Source of the DNA: Achromobacter sp. AONIH1
Lineage (GTDB): Bacteria; Pseudomonadota; Gammaproteobacteria; Burkholderiales; Burkholderiaceae_B
Length of the DNA: 64,000 nt
Reading direction: 5' to 3'
NCBI RefSeq assembly: GCF_002902905.1
Contig: NZ_CP026124.1
Span: forward strand, 5,580,001-5,644,000
The notes beneath the pieces are model-generated. The model searched no databases. It was not told the origin of the DNA and saw only the letters and a program-made list of their open reading frames with translations. Of the stretch, positions 57,525 to 64,000 are shown piece by piece. Position numbers and translations under genes: made by a program. Positions within the stretch are counted from its first letter, which is position 1; each line of letters opens with the position of its first letter.

Positions 57525-58403
57525 ATGACCCGACAACGCGCCCTGACCTACATCCACATCGCCGCCGTGCTGTTCGGCCTGACCGGCGTCTTCGGCGAGC
57601 TGATCCAGGCCGGCGCCGTGGTCATCACCATGGGCCGCGCCGTCTTTGCCGTTGCCGCGCTGGGCCTGTTCGCCCGCATGCGCCGCCGCCCGCTGCTGGG
57701 CGCGCTGACGCCGGCGCAGCTGTTCGTGCTGGTGATCTCCGGCGCCTTGCTGGCCGCCCACTGGGTGACCTTCTTCGTCTCGGTCAAGGTCGGCGGCATC
57801 GCCATCGCCACGCTGGGCTTCGCCAGCTTCCCCGCCTTCATCACCCTGTTCGAGGGCCTGATTTTCCGCGAGCGCGTGCGGCTGGCCGAATGGCTGCTGC
57901 TGGGCCTGGTCACCGCCGGCCTGGTGCTGGTGACGCCGTCCTTCGACCTGGCCGACCAGGGCACGGTCGGCCTGGCCTGGGGCCTGCTGTCCGGCCTGAC
58001 CTTCGCCCTGCTGGCCCTGAGCAACCGCCGTTCGGCCTCCGGCATGGATCCGATGCAGGTCGCCTGCTGGCAGAACCTGGTGGTGGCCCTGGTGATGCTG
58101 CCCTTCGCGGCGGCGCAACTGCCCTCGGTCGCCGCGGTGGACTGGCTCTGGCTGGCGCTGCTGGGCGTGTTCTGCACCGGGCTGTCGCACTACCTGTTCG
58201 TGTCCAGCCTGACCCGGCTCAACGCCCGCAGCGCCGGGCTGGTGATCGCGCTGGAGCCGGTCTACGCCATCGCCTTCGCGTGGGCGCTGTTCAGCCAGCA
58301 GCCCACGCCGCGCATGCTTGCCGGCGCCGCCTTGATCGTGACGGCCATCGTCTGGTCCGGCCTGCGCAAGGCGGCCGCGGCCTCGGAACCTGCCGCACAA
58401 TAA
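57525..58403 (+). CDS. EamA/DMT-family transporter
   Basis: 292-residue ten-helix EamA transporter (YIHIAAVLFGLTGVFGELIQ, then IALEPVYAIAFAWALFSQQPTPRMLAGAALIVTAIVW). The ATG at 57525 begins homology; the open frame upstream overlaps the divergent gene. Substrate is unknown. The MarR regulator of the efflux operon begins 41 bp after its stop but has its own promoter, so they are probably separate units. Confidence 0.87.
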   Translation: MTRQRALTYIHIAAVLFGLTGVFGELIQAGAVVITMGRAVFAVAALGLFARMRRRPLLGALTPAQLFVLVISGALLAAHWVTFFVSVKVGGIAIATLGFASFPAFITLFEGLIFRERVRLAEWLLLGLVTAGLVLVTPSFDLADQGTVGLAWGLLSGLTFALLALSNRRSASGMDPMQVACWQNLVVALVMLPFAAAQLPSVAAVDWLWLALLGVFCTGLSHYLFVSSLTRLNARSAGLVIALEPVYAIAFAWALFSQQPTPRMLAGAALIVTAIVWSGLRKAAAASEPAAQ

Positions 58404-58408
58404 CAGCC

Positions 58409-58436
58409 TTGACAATAACTGACTAGGCAGTAAAAT
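58409..58436 (+). promoter_or_regulatory. Promoter of the marR gene with operator in the spacer
   Basis: -35 TTGACA (58409-58414, perfect), 16-bp spacer, -10 TAAAAT (58431-58436, 5 of 6). The spacer contains CTGACTAGGCAG (58419-58430), an imperfect palindrome that matches the site upstream of the efflux genes. A repressor bound there would block RNA polymerase. Confidence 0.78.
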
Positions 58437-58444
58437 TCGGCCTC

Positions 58445-58945
58445 ATGAATGCCGAAACACCCAATCCCGACGCCGTCGTCCACTATCGCGGCAACGATAG
58501 CTGCATGACGGAAGACAACGCCGGCTACCTGATCAAGCTGGTCTCTTCCTCGCTGAACCGCATGCTGGATCAGGAAATGGCGCCGCTGGACCTGACCGCC
58601 ATGCAATGGCGCCCCGTCGCCATGCTGTATCGCGGCCGCGCCGACACGCCCGCCGAGCTGGCGCGCCTGACCGGCACGGACACCGGCGCCATGACGCGCA
58701 CGCTGGATCGCCTGGAAGCCAAGGGCCTGCTGCGGCGCAACCGCAGCCAGACCGACCGCCGCGTGGTCAAGCTCGAACTCACCGAGCTGGGTGAAACCAA
58801 GGCGCGCGAGATTCCGAACAACATCGCCCACGTGCTGAATCATCACCTGCGCGGCTTCAGCGCCGACGAGGTGCAGCAACTCAAGCACTTCATGATGCGC
58901 ATGCTGGCCAACGGCTCGGCCTGTAGCAGCGCGCCCGAGCGCTGA
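58445..58945 (+). CDS. MarR-family repressor of the efflux operon
   Basis: 166-residue winged-helix regulator (LDLTAMQWRPVAMLYRGRADTPAELARLTGTDTGAMTRTLDRLEAKGLLRRNRSQTDRR), similar to EmrR/MprA-type repressors. The ATG at 58445 lies only about 2 nt after the predicted transcript start, so the mRNA would be nearly leaderless. An internal Met at 58505 would give a more usual length of 146 residues. The product likely represses its own promoter and that of the OMF-MFP-MFS genes, as both carry the same operator core. A clear terminator follows. Confidence 0.86.
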   Translation: MNAETPNPDAVVHYRGNDSCMTEDNAGYLIKLVSSSLNRMLDQEMAPLDLTAMQWRPVAMLYRGRADTPAELARLTGTDTGAMTRTLDRLEAKGLLRRNRSQTDRRVVKLELTELGETKAREIPNNIAHVLNHHLRGFSADEVQQLKHFMMRMLANGSACSSAPER

Positions 58946-58959
58946 CGTACACGCGCATC

Positions 58960-58981
58960 CCCGCTCAGGCGGGTTTTCTTT
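58960..58981 (+). terminator. Rho-independent terminator after marR
   Basis: CCCGC-TCAG-GCGGG stem-loop followed by TTTTCTTT. It separates marR from the efflux operon, which has its own control region. Confidence 0.82.
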
Positions 58982-59008
58982 GGCATAATATCTGCCTAGG
59001 CAAATACA
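58980..59008 (+). promoter_or_regulatory. Promoter/operator of the efflux operon
   Basis: A possible -35 TTGGCA (58980-58985) and weak -10 AATACA flank the perfect palindrome TGCCTAGGCA (58993-59002), which shares the core CTAGGCA with the marR operator. The promoter boxes are tentative; the palindrome is certain. Confidence 0.6.
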
Positions 59009-59040
59009 GATTAATCAATTACTTTCAGCAAACCGTCAGG

Positions 59041-60480
59041 ATGAAACGCCTTCTCACTACCGCTTTAGCGCTCGCCCTGAGCGGCTGCGCGCTGATGGAA
59101 CCCGGCCCCGAACCCGTGCCGGCGCTGGACGCGACCCAGCTGGGACTCACCGGCCAGAATGCGATTTGGCCCGCCGACCACTGGTGGCAACGCTACGGCG
59201 ACAGCCAGCTCGACGCCCTCGTGGATGAAGCGCTGGCCAACAGCCCGTCGATGAGTTCCGCCCAGGCCCGCCTGGCCCAGGCCAATGCCGCCGTCAGCAC
59301 GGCGCGCTCGTCGCTGCTGCCCAAGGTGGACGCCAACTACACGCTGAACCGCGAGCACCTGTCCAAGCAGTACATCTACCCTGCCCCGCTGGGCGGCTCG
59401 GTGGTCAGCGACAACCGGCTGGCGCTGGACTTCAGCTATGAACTGGATCTCTGGGGCAAGAACCGCTCGCGCCTGAAGTCGGCGGTCTCGCAGCAGGCGG
59501 CCGCGGCGGCCGATGCGCAGGCCGCGCGCAACCTGCTCGCCAGCGCTGTCGTGCGCGCCTACCTCAATCTGCAGAACGGCTTCGCCCAGCGCAGCGTGCT
59601 CAAGCGCGTGCTGGCGCAGCGCGCCGACGTGCTCGAACTGACGCGCGGCCGCTACTCGGCCGGCCTGGACACGCAGGTCGAGGTCAAGCAGGCGGAATCA
59701 TCGCTGGCCGCGGGCAAGGTCGAACTGACGCAAGTCGAGACCACGCTGGCGCAGCTGCGCAACCAGGTCGCGGCGCTGGCCGGCGCCGGCCCGCAGCGCG
59801 GCCAGTCGCTGACCGAGACGGCGCTGGTCGCGCCGGCCGGCGGCGTGCCCGCCAGCGTGCCGCTGGACCTGCTGGGCCGCCGTCCCGACGTGGTGGCCGC
59901 GCGCTGGCGCGCCGAAGCCGCGCGTCACGCCATCGACACTGCCAAGGCCGAGTTCTATCCGAACATCAACCTGACCGCCTTCGCCGGTTTCCAGGCCATG
60001 GGCACCGGCAACCTGCTGGACGCGGCCTCGCGCATGGCCGGCATCGGTCCGGCGATCTCGCTGCCCATCTTCCACGGCGGCGCGCTCAACGCCAATCTGG
60101 CGGGCCGCCGCGCGGACGCGGACCTGGCGGTCTCGGACTACAACCAGTCCGTGCTGGACGCCGTGCGCCAGGTGGCCGATGCGCTCGACGGCCTGCGCCT
60201 GCTGGACCAGGAACGGGGCGAGCAGCGCCAGGCGCGCGCCGCCATCGAGGCGGCCTACGACCTGGCCGTCAAGCGCTACAAGGCCGGCATGGGCAATTAC
60301 CTGTCGGTGCTGATCGCGCAGACGGGCGTGCTGACCCAGGCCCGCCTCGACACCGACCTGCGCATCCGCGCCTACCAGCTGGACGCCGACCTGGCCTACG
60401 CACTGGGCGGCGGCTACACACCCGCCGCGCCCGCCGCCCCTGACGCCCAGCCCGCGCCCGCTGGCGCCACCACTCACTGA
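59041..60480 (+). CDS. Outer-membrane efflux factor, NodT-family lipoprotein
   Basis: 479-residue TolC-like outer-membrane channel. The lipoprotein signal ends in the lipobox Leu-Ser-Gly-Cys (LLTTALALALSGC). Two OEP repeats follow, with WPADHWWQRYGDSQLDALVDEAL, ANLNLQ-type helices and DFSYELDLWGKNRSRL. The conserved DLLGRRPDVVAARWRAEAARHAI and GPAISLPIFHGGALNANL are present. It forms the outer gate for the adaptor and pump encoded next. It is first in a three-gene operon. Confidence 0.9.
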   Translation: MKRLLTTALALALSGCALMEPGPEPVPALDATQLGLTGQNAIWPADHWWQRYGDSQLDALVDEALANSPSMSSAQARLAQANAAVSTARSSLLPKVDANYTLNREHLSKQYIYPAPLGGSVVSDNRLALDFSYELDLWGKNRSRLKSAVSQQAAAAADAQAARNLLASAVVRAYLNLQNGFAQRSVLKRVLAQRADVLELTRGRYSAGLDTQVEVKQAESSLAAGKVELTQVETTLAQLRNQVAALAGAGPQRGQSLTETALVAPAGGVPASVPLDLLGRRPDVVAARWRAEAARHAIDTAKAEFYPNINLTAFAGFQAMGTGNLLDAASRMAGIGPAISLPIFHGGALNANLAGRRADADLAVSDYNQSVLDAVRQVADALDGLRLLDQERGEQRQARAAIEAAYDLAVKRYKAGMGNYLSVLIAQTGVLTQARLDTDLRIRAYQLDADLAYALGGGYTPAAPAAPDAQPAPAGATTH

Positions 60481-60500
60481 CCGACCCGGATTCAGACGTC

Positions 60501-61730
60501 ATGAACGCTCCCGCTACCAATCCCGCCCGCAAACGCCTGCTGCTGCTCGCGACCGGCGCTTTCGTGCTCATCGCCATCGCCTACGGCATCTGGTGGGCCC
60601 TGTTCGGCGCCCATTTCGAAAACACCGACGACGCCTACGTGCACGGCAATCTGGTGCAGATCACGCCGCAGGTGCCCGGCACCATCGTCGCCATCGAGGC
60701 CGACGACACCGAAACCGTGAGCGCCGGCCAGCCGCTGGTGCGTCTCGATTCCGCCGACACCGACGTGGCGCTGCAACAGGCCCAGGCCAAGCTGGCCCAG
60801 ACCGTGCGCCAGGTCCGCACCTATTACGTGCAGAACGATGCGCTGGCCGCCGACGTCGACCTGCGCAGCGCCGACATCGTGCGCGCCCAGGCCGAGCTGG
60901 CCCGCGCCCAGAGCGACGTCAGCCGCCGCCAGCAGTTGGCCAAGTCCGGCGGCGTCAGCGGCGAGGAAATCCTGCACGCCGAAGCCGCGCTGAAGTCCGC
61001 GCAGTCCGGCCTGGCCCAGGCCAAGGCCGCGCTGGCCGCCGCGCGCGCCAAGCTCGCCACCAACCAGGCGCTGACCCGGGGCACCGACGTGGCCGGGCAC
61101 CCGGACGTGCAGCAGGCCGTCGCCGGCCTGCGCAATGCCTGGCTGGCGCAATCGCGCACCGTGCTGCCCGCGCCGGTCGGTGGCGTGGTGGCGCGCCGCA
61201 GCGCCCAGGTCGGCCAGCGTGTCGCCCCGGGCGCCGCGCTGATGACCGTGGTGCCGCTGGATCAGGTGTGGGTGGAAGCCAACTTCAAGGAAGGCCAGCT
61301 GCGCAAGATGCGCATTGGCCAGCCCGTCAAGATGAATGCCGACCTGTACGGCACCTCGGTGACCTACCACGGCACGATCGCCGGCCTGGATGCCGGCACC
61401 GGCAGCGCCTTCGCGCTGCTGCCCGCACAGAACGCCACGGGCAACTGGATCAAGGTGGTGCAGCGCGTGCCCGTGCGCATCACGCTCGATCCCGAGGACC
61501 TGAAGAAGCACCCGCTGCGCGTGGGCCTGTCGATGGAAGTGGAAGTCGATGTGGGCAAGCAGGACGGCGAACCGCTGACGCAGGCCGAACGCAAGGAACC
61601 GGCCTGGTCCACCCGCGCATTTGAGCCGGCGCACGGCGAGATCGACGCCATGGTCGCCAAGATCATCCGTGACAACCTGGACACCAGCGACGCCGTGGCG
61701 TCGGCGGCGTCCGCCGGCCCGGCCCGCTGA
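60501..61730 (+). CDS. emrA: HlyD/EmrA-type membrane fusion protein
   Basis: 409-residue periplasmic adaptor with one N-terminal transmembrane helix (LLLLATGAFVLIAIAYGIWWALFG). The lipoyl half FENTDDAYVHGNLVQITPQVPG is followed by a long coiled-coil (about residues 95-205). The second half-lipoyl and beta-barrel domain includes AQVGQRVAPGAALMTVVPLDQVWVEANFKEGQL. It links the DHA2 pump to the outer-membrane channel. It starts 20 bp after the channel gene and 9 bp before the pump gene. Confidence 0.9.
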   Translation: MNAPATNPARKRLLLLATGAFVLIAIAYGIWWALFGAHFENTDDAYVHGNLVQITPQVPGTIVAIEADDTETVSAGQPLVRLDSADTDVALQQAQAKLAQTVRQVRTYYVQNDALAADVDLRSADIVRAQAELARAQSDVSRRQQLAKSGGVSGEEILHAEAALKSAQSGLAQAKAALAAARAKLATNQALTRGTDVAGHPDVQQAVAGLRNAWLAQSRTVLPAPVGGVVARRSAQVGQRVAPGAALMTVVPLDQVWVEANFKEGQLRKMRIGQPVKMNADLYGTSVTYHGTIAGLDAGTGSAFALLPAQNATGNWIKVVQRVPVRITLDPEDLKKHPLRVGLSMEVEVDVGKQDGEPLTQAERKEPAWSTRAFEPAHGEIDAMVAKIIRDNLDTSDAVASAASAGPAR

Positions 61731-61739
61731 GGAACCGCC

Positions 61740-63353
61740 ATGAGCACTCCCGCCCAGCCCGAGGCCGGCGGCGCGCCCGCCGCGCCGGCCCGCCCCCCGG
61801 GCGCCCACCCGCCGCTGGAAGGCGCGACCCGCATCATCGGGTCCATCGCGCTGTCCACGGCGGTGTTCATGAACGTGCTGGACACCTCGATCGCCAACGT
61901 GTCCATTCCCACCATCTCGGGCGACCTGGGCGTGAGCACCAGCCAGGGCACCTGGGTGATCACATCCTTCGCGGTGGCCAACGCCATCACGGTGCCCCTG
62001 ACCGGCTGGCTCACGCAACGCTTCGGCCAGGTGCGGCTGTTCCTGATGTCGACGCTGCTGTTCGTGCTGGCCTCGTGGCTCTGCGGCTTTTCGCCGTCGC
62101 TGGAGGCGCTGATCGCCTTCCGCGTGCTGCAGGGCGCCGTCGCCGGCCCGATGATCCCGCTGTCGCAGGCGCTGATGCTGGCGAGCTTTCCGAAGTCGAA
62201 GGCCGGCATGGCGCTGGCGGTCTGGTCCATGACCACGCTGGTGGCGCCCGTGGCCGGGCCCTTGCTGGGCGGCTGGATTTCCGACAACTACACCTGGCCC
62301 TGGATCTTCTACATCAACGTGCCGGTCGGCCTGCTGGCCGCCTGGATCAGCTGGCGCATCTACCGCGACCGCGAATCGCCCACGCGCAAGCTGCCCATCG
62401 ACAAGCTGGGGCTGGTCCTGCTGGTGGTGTGGGTCGGCGCGCTGCAGATCATGCTGGACAAGGGCAAGGAGCTGGACTGGTTCGCCAGCCCCACCATCCT
62501 GATCCTGGCGGCGGTGGCCGTCGTGGCCTTCGTGTTCTTCCTGATCTGGGAACTGACCGACGCGCACCCCGTGGTGGACCTGCGTCTGTTCAAGGTGCGC
62601 AACTTCACGGTCGGCGCGCTGACGCTGGCCGTGGCCTACGGCGTGTTCTTCGGCAACGTGGTGCTGCTGCCGCTCTGGCTGCAAAGCAACATGGGCTACA
62701 CGGCCACCTACGCGGGCCTGGTCACCGCGCCGGTGGGGCTGTTGGCCATCCTGCTGACGCCGGTCGTGGGCAAGATGCTGGCCACGCGGGATCCGCGCCA
62801 GATCGTCACCGTGGCCTTCCTGATCTTCGCGCTGGTGTGCTTCATGCGCTCGGGCTTCAATACCCAGACCGATGTGCGCACGCTGATGACGCCGACCATC
62901 ATCCAGGGCGCGGCCATGGCGGCCTTCTTCGTGCCCCTGACCTCGATCACGCTGTCCAGCATCGAGCCCTGGCGCATTCCGGCGGCGTCGGGTCTGTCGA
63001 ACTTCCTGCGCCTGACGGCGGGGGCCTTCGGCACCTCGATCGCCACCACGCTATGGGAAAACCGCGCCACGATGCATCACGCGCAGCTGACGGAAATCGC
63101 GCGGCCCGGACAGGCGGCCTTCGACCAGACGGTCGGCACGCTGCAGAACGGGCTGGGCGTGTCGCACGCGCAGGCGCTGACGCTGGTGGACCGGATGGTC
63201 AACACGCAGGCCTTCACCATGTCCGCGGTGGACGTGTTCTATGGCTCGGCGGTGATTTTCCTGCTGTTGACCGGCCTGGTCTGGTTCGCCCGGCCCAAGT
63301 CCGCGAAGGCGGGCGGCGGCGGCGCGGCGGAAGCGGCGGCGGGAGCCCACTAG
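61740..63353 (+). CDS. emrB: DHA2-family MFS multidrug pump (EmrB/QacA type)
   Basis: 537-residue, 14-helix drug:H+ antiporter. It shows VFMNVLDTSIANVSIPTISGDL (helix 1, motif D1), TLWENRAT-type late loops, motif A GWLTQRFGQVRLF, and the motif C region VAPVAGPLLGGWISDNYTWPWIFYINVPVG. The N-terminal 30 residues and the C-terminal tail are Pro/Ala/Gly-rich. With the preceding genes it makes a complete tripartite efflux system under MarR control. Substrates are unknown; EmrB relatives export hydrophobic drugs and uncouplers, others fatty acids. Confidence 0.91.
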   Translation: MSTPAQPEAGGAPAAPARPPGAHPPLEGATRIIGSIALSTAVFMNVLDTSIANVSIPTISGDLGVSTSQGTWVITSFAVANAITVPLTGWLTQRFGQVRLFLMSTLLFVLASWLCGFSPSLEALIAFRVLQGAVAGPMIPLSQALMLASFPKSKAGMALAVWSMTTLVAPVAGPLLGGWISDNYTWPWIFYINVPVGLLAAWISWRIYRDRESPTRKLPIDKLGLVLLVVWVGALQIMLDKGKELDWFASPTILILAAVAVVAFVFFLIWELTDAHPVVDLRLFKVRNFTVGALTLAVAYGVFFGNVVLLPLWLQSNMGYTATYAGLVTAPVGLLAILLTPVVGKMLATRDPRQIVTVAFLIFALVCFMRSGFNTQTDVRTLMTPTIIQGAAMAAFFVPLTSITLSSIEPWRIPAASGLSNFLRLTAGAFGTSIATTLWENRATMHHAQLTEIARPGQAAFDQTVGTLQNGLGVSHAQALTLVDRMVNTQAFTMSAVDVFYGSAVIFLLLTGLVWFARPKSAKAGGGGAAEAAAGAH

Positions 63354-63387
63354 ACCCGGCGAGCCGCCTTGGCGGCCACCAGGAATG

Positions 63388-63416
63388 AACAGACCCGCCC
63401 TGGAGGCGGGTCTGTT
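63388..63416. terminator. 12-bp perfect hairpin between convergent emrB and the right-edge gene
   Basis: Stem AACAGACCCGCC / GGCGGGTCTGTT with a 5-nt loop. No T-run on either side, but it lies in the 122-bp convergent gap, where a bidirectional terminator is expected. Confidence 0.55.
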
Positions 63417-63475
63417 GCGAATGAGGGCTGATGCGGCCGGGTTCCCGTCGACGACCCGCGCCAGAGTGACGCGGT

Positions 63476-64000
63476 TCAGGCGGTTTCGTTGCGCTCGACG
63501 GCACCGGGCTTGAGCAACTCGCGCCAGTCCTTGCGTTCGATCACGTCCGGCGGCAAGGCGCTGACCGGGGACAGGTTGTATACCGAAAGGCCGCGCTCGG
63601 CCCAATGCCTGGCGGCAAACCTGAAGGACGGCTCGATCACGCGGGCGAAATGCCGCGCCAACCGGCTGCTCTGAGGCGACACGCCTTCATCGTAGAAGCG
63701 CAGGCCGTTTTCAAGGCTCAGGTCCAGGCCATGCACGTAGAGATTACGGGCGCCATACGAAAACAGCACCTGCAACGCGGCATAGGCCACGGTGTCGGCA
63801 TCGAACACCCCGAGCGCAGCATTGAAGCTGAAGCCCAGCCCCAGCTCCGCATCCAGCAGGTGCAGGTCCGGGTTCGCCTGGACCATGCGCACCAACGTCG
63901 CCGGCGCCGTGCTGCGTTGATAGGCCCGCTCGAGGATGAGCTCGATGATACAGATGCGGCAGCGTATCTCTTCCTGGGGCACGCCCTGGACGATGTAGCG
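63476..64000 (-). CDS. Unrecognised protein, N-terminal part outside window
   Basis: C-terminal fragment of about 174 residues, open to the window edge; a GTG at 63982 is probably an internal Val, since RYIVQG precedes it in frame. A segment ELGLGFSFNAALGVFDADTVAYAALQVLFSYGARNLYVHGLDLS looks like a Rossmann-type sheet-helix unit, faintly like DUF115/sialyltransferase-like proteins of surface-polysaccharide loci. PDVIERKDWRELLKPG closes the protein. I do not recognise it with confidence; the missing N-terminus would decide. Confidence 0.6.
   Translation of the reverse strand, partial: RYIVQGVPQEEIRCRICIIELILERAYQRSTAPATLVRMVQANPDLHLLDAELGLGFSFNAALGVFDADTVAYAALQVLFSYGARNLYVHGLDLSLENGLRFYDEGVSPQSSRLARHFARVIEPSFRFAARHWAERGLSVYNLSPVSALPPDVIERKDWRELLKPGAVERNETA

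Overview
The window is a contiguous stretch of high-GC chromosome. Gene content and protein sequence point to a betaproteobacterium of the Alcaligenaceae (Bordetella/Achromobacter-like). The pointers are the parE / YcxB-like / parC order, the trxA-rho pair, the yhdP|glnE divergent pair, dense ATGA-overlapping operons and many compact catabolic clusters with local regulators. I see no rRNA, tRNA, CRISPR array, insertion sequence or prophage. Both edges cut a gene: an SMR exporter on the left and an unrecognised protein on the right.

Layout. (1) 1-1220: SugE/Gdx-type exporter and a MOSC protein. (2) 1269-5309: a complete ectoine/5-hydroxyectoine operon on the minus strand, ectR-ectA-ectB-ectC-ectD, running from a near-consensus sigma70 promoter to a T-tailed terminator. 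(3) 5514-9794: an RpiR-type regulator with a class III aminotransferase, then a TetR regulator coupled to a DUF418 membrane protein. (4) 9922-16913: core genes parC, a YcxB-like gene, parE, trxA and rho. (5) 17205-31607: a glycine betaine catabolic block, with an M19-like protein, DUF5943, dgcA, dgcB, an ETF pair, gbcA and gbcB, followed by a GbdR-like regulator, a glutathione-independent formaldehyde dehydrogenase and a BCCT transporter. A composite promoter element of about 67 bp occurs upstream of both the catabolic operon and the transporter. (6) 31648-40860: a LuxR-type regulator diverging from an aromatic-catabolism operon (FAD hydroxylase, DUF2783, VOC protein, MBL-fold protein, FAA hydrolase, MaiA, MHS transporter, class I fumarase). 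It reads as a gentisate/homogentisate-like route, but no cupin or HmgA-type ring-cleavage enzyme is present. (7) 40884-48172: yhdP, glnE, queH. (8) 48235-55338: an aromatic amine dehydrogenase (TTQ enzyme) cluster with a monohaem cytochrome c, a FeaR-like regulator, an outer-membrane protein and an arylacetaldehyde dehydrogenase. (9) 55444-58403: quinone oxidoreductase and two divergent EamA transporters. (10) 58409-63353: a MarR-regulated tripartite EmrAB-type efflux operon with matching operators in both promoters. (11) 63476-64000: a truncated gene.

Physiologically, the window couples compatible-solute synthesis (ectoine) with uptake and demethylation of another osmolyte (betaine), with formaldehyde disposal alongside. 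It adds two aromatic routes: amine to aldehyde to arylacetate, and ring hydroxylation to fumarate. All functions are inferred from sequence; no database search was possible.
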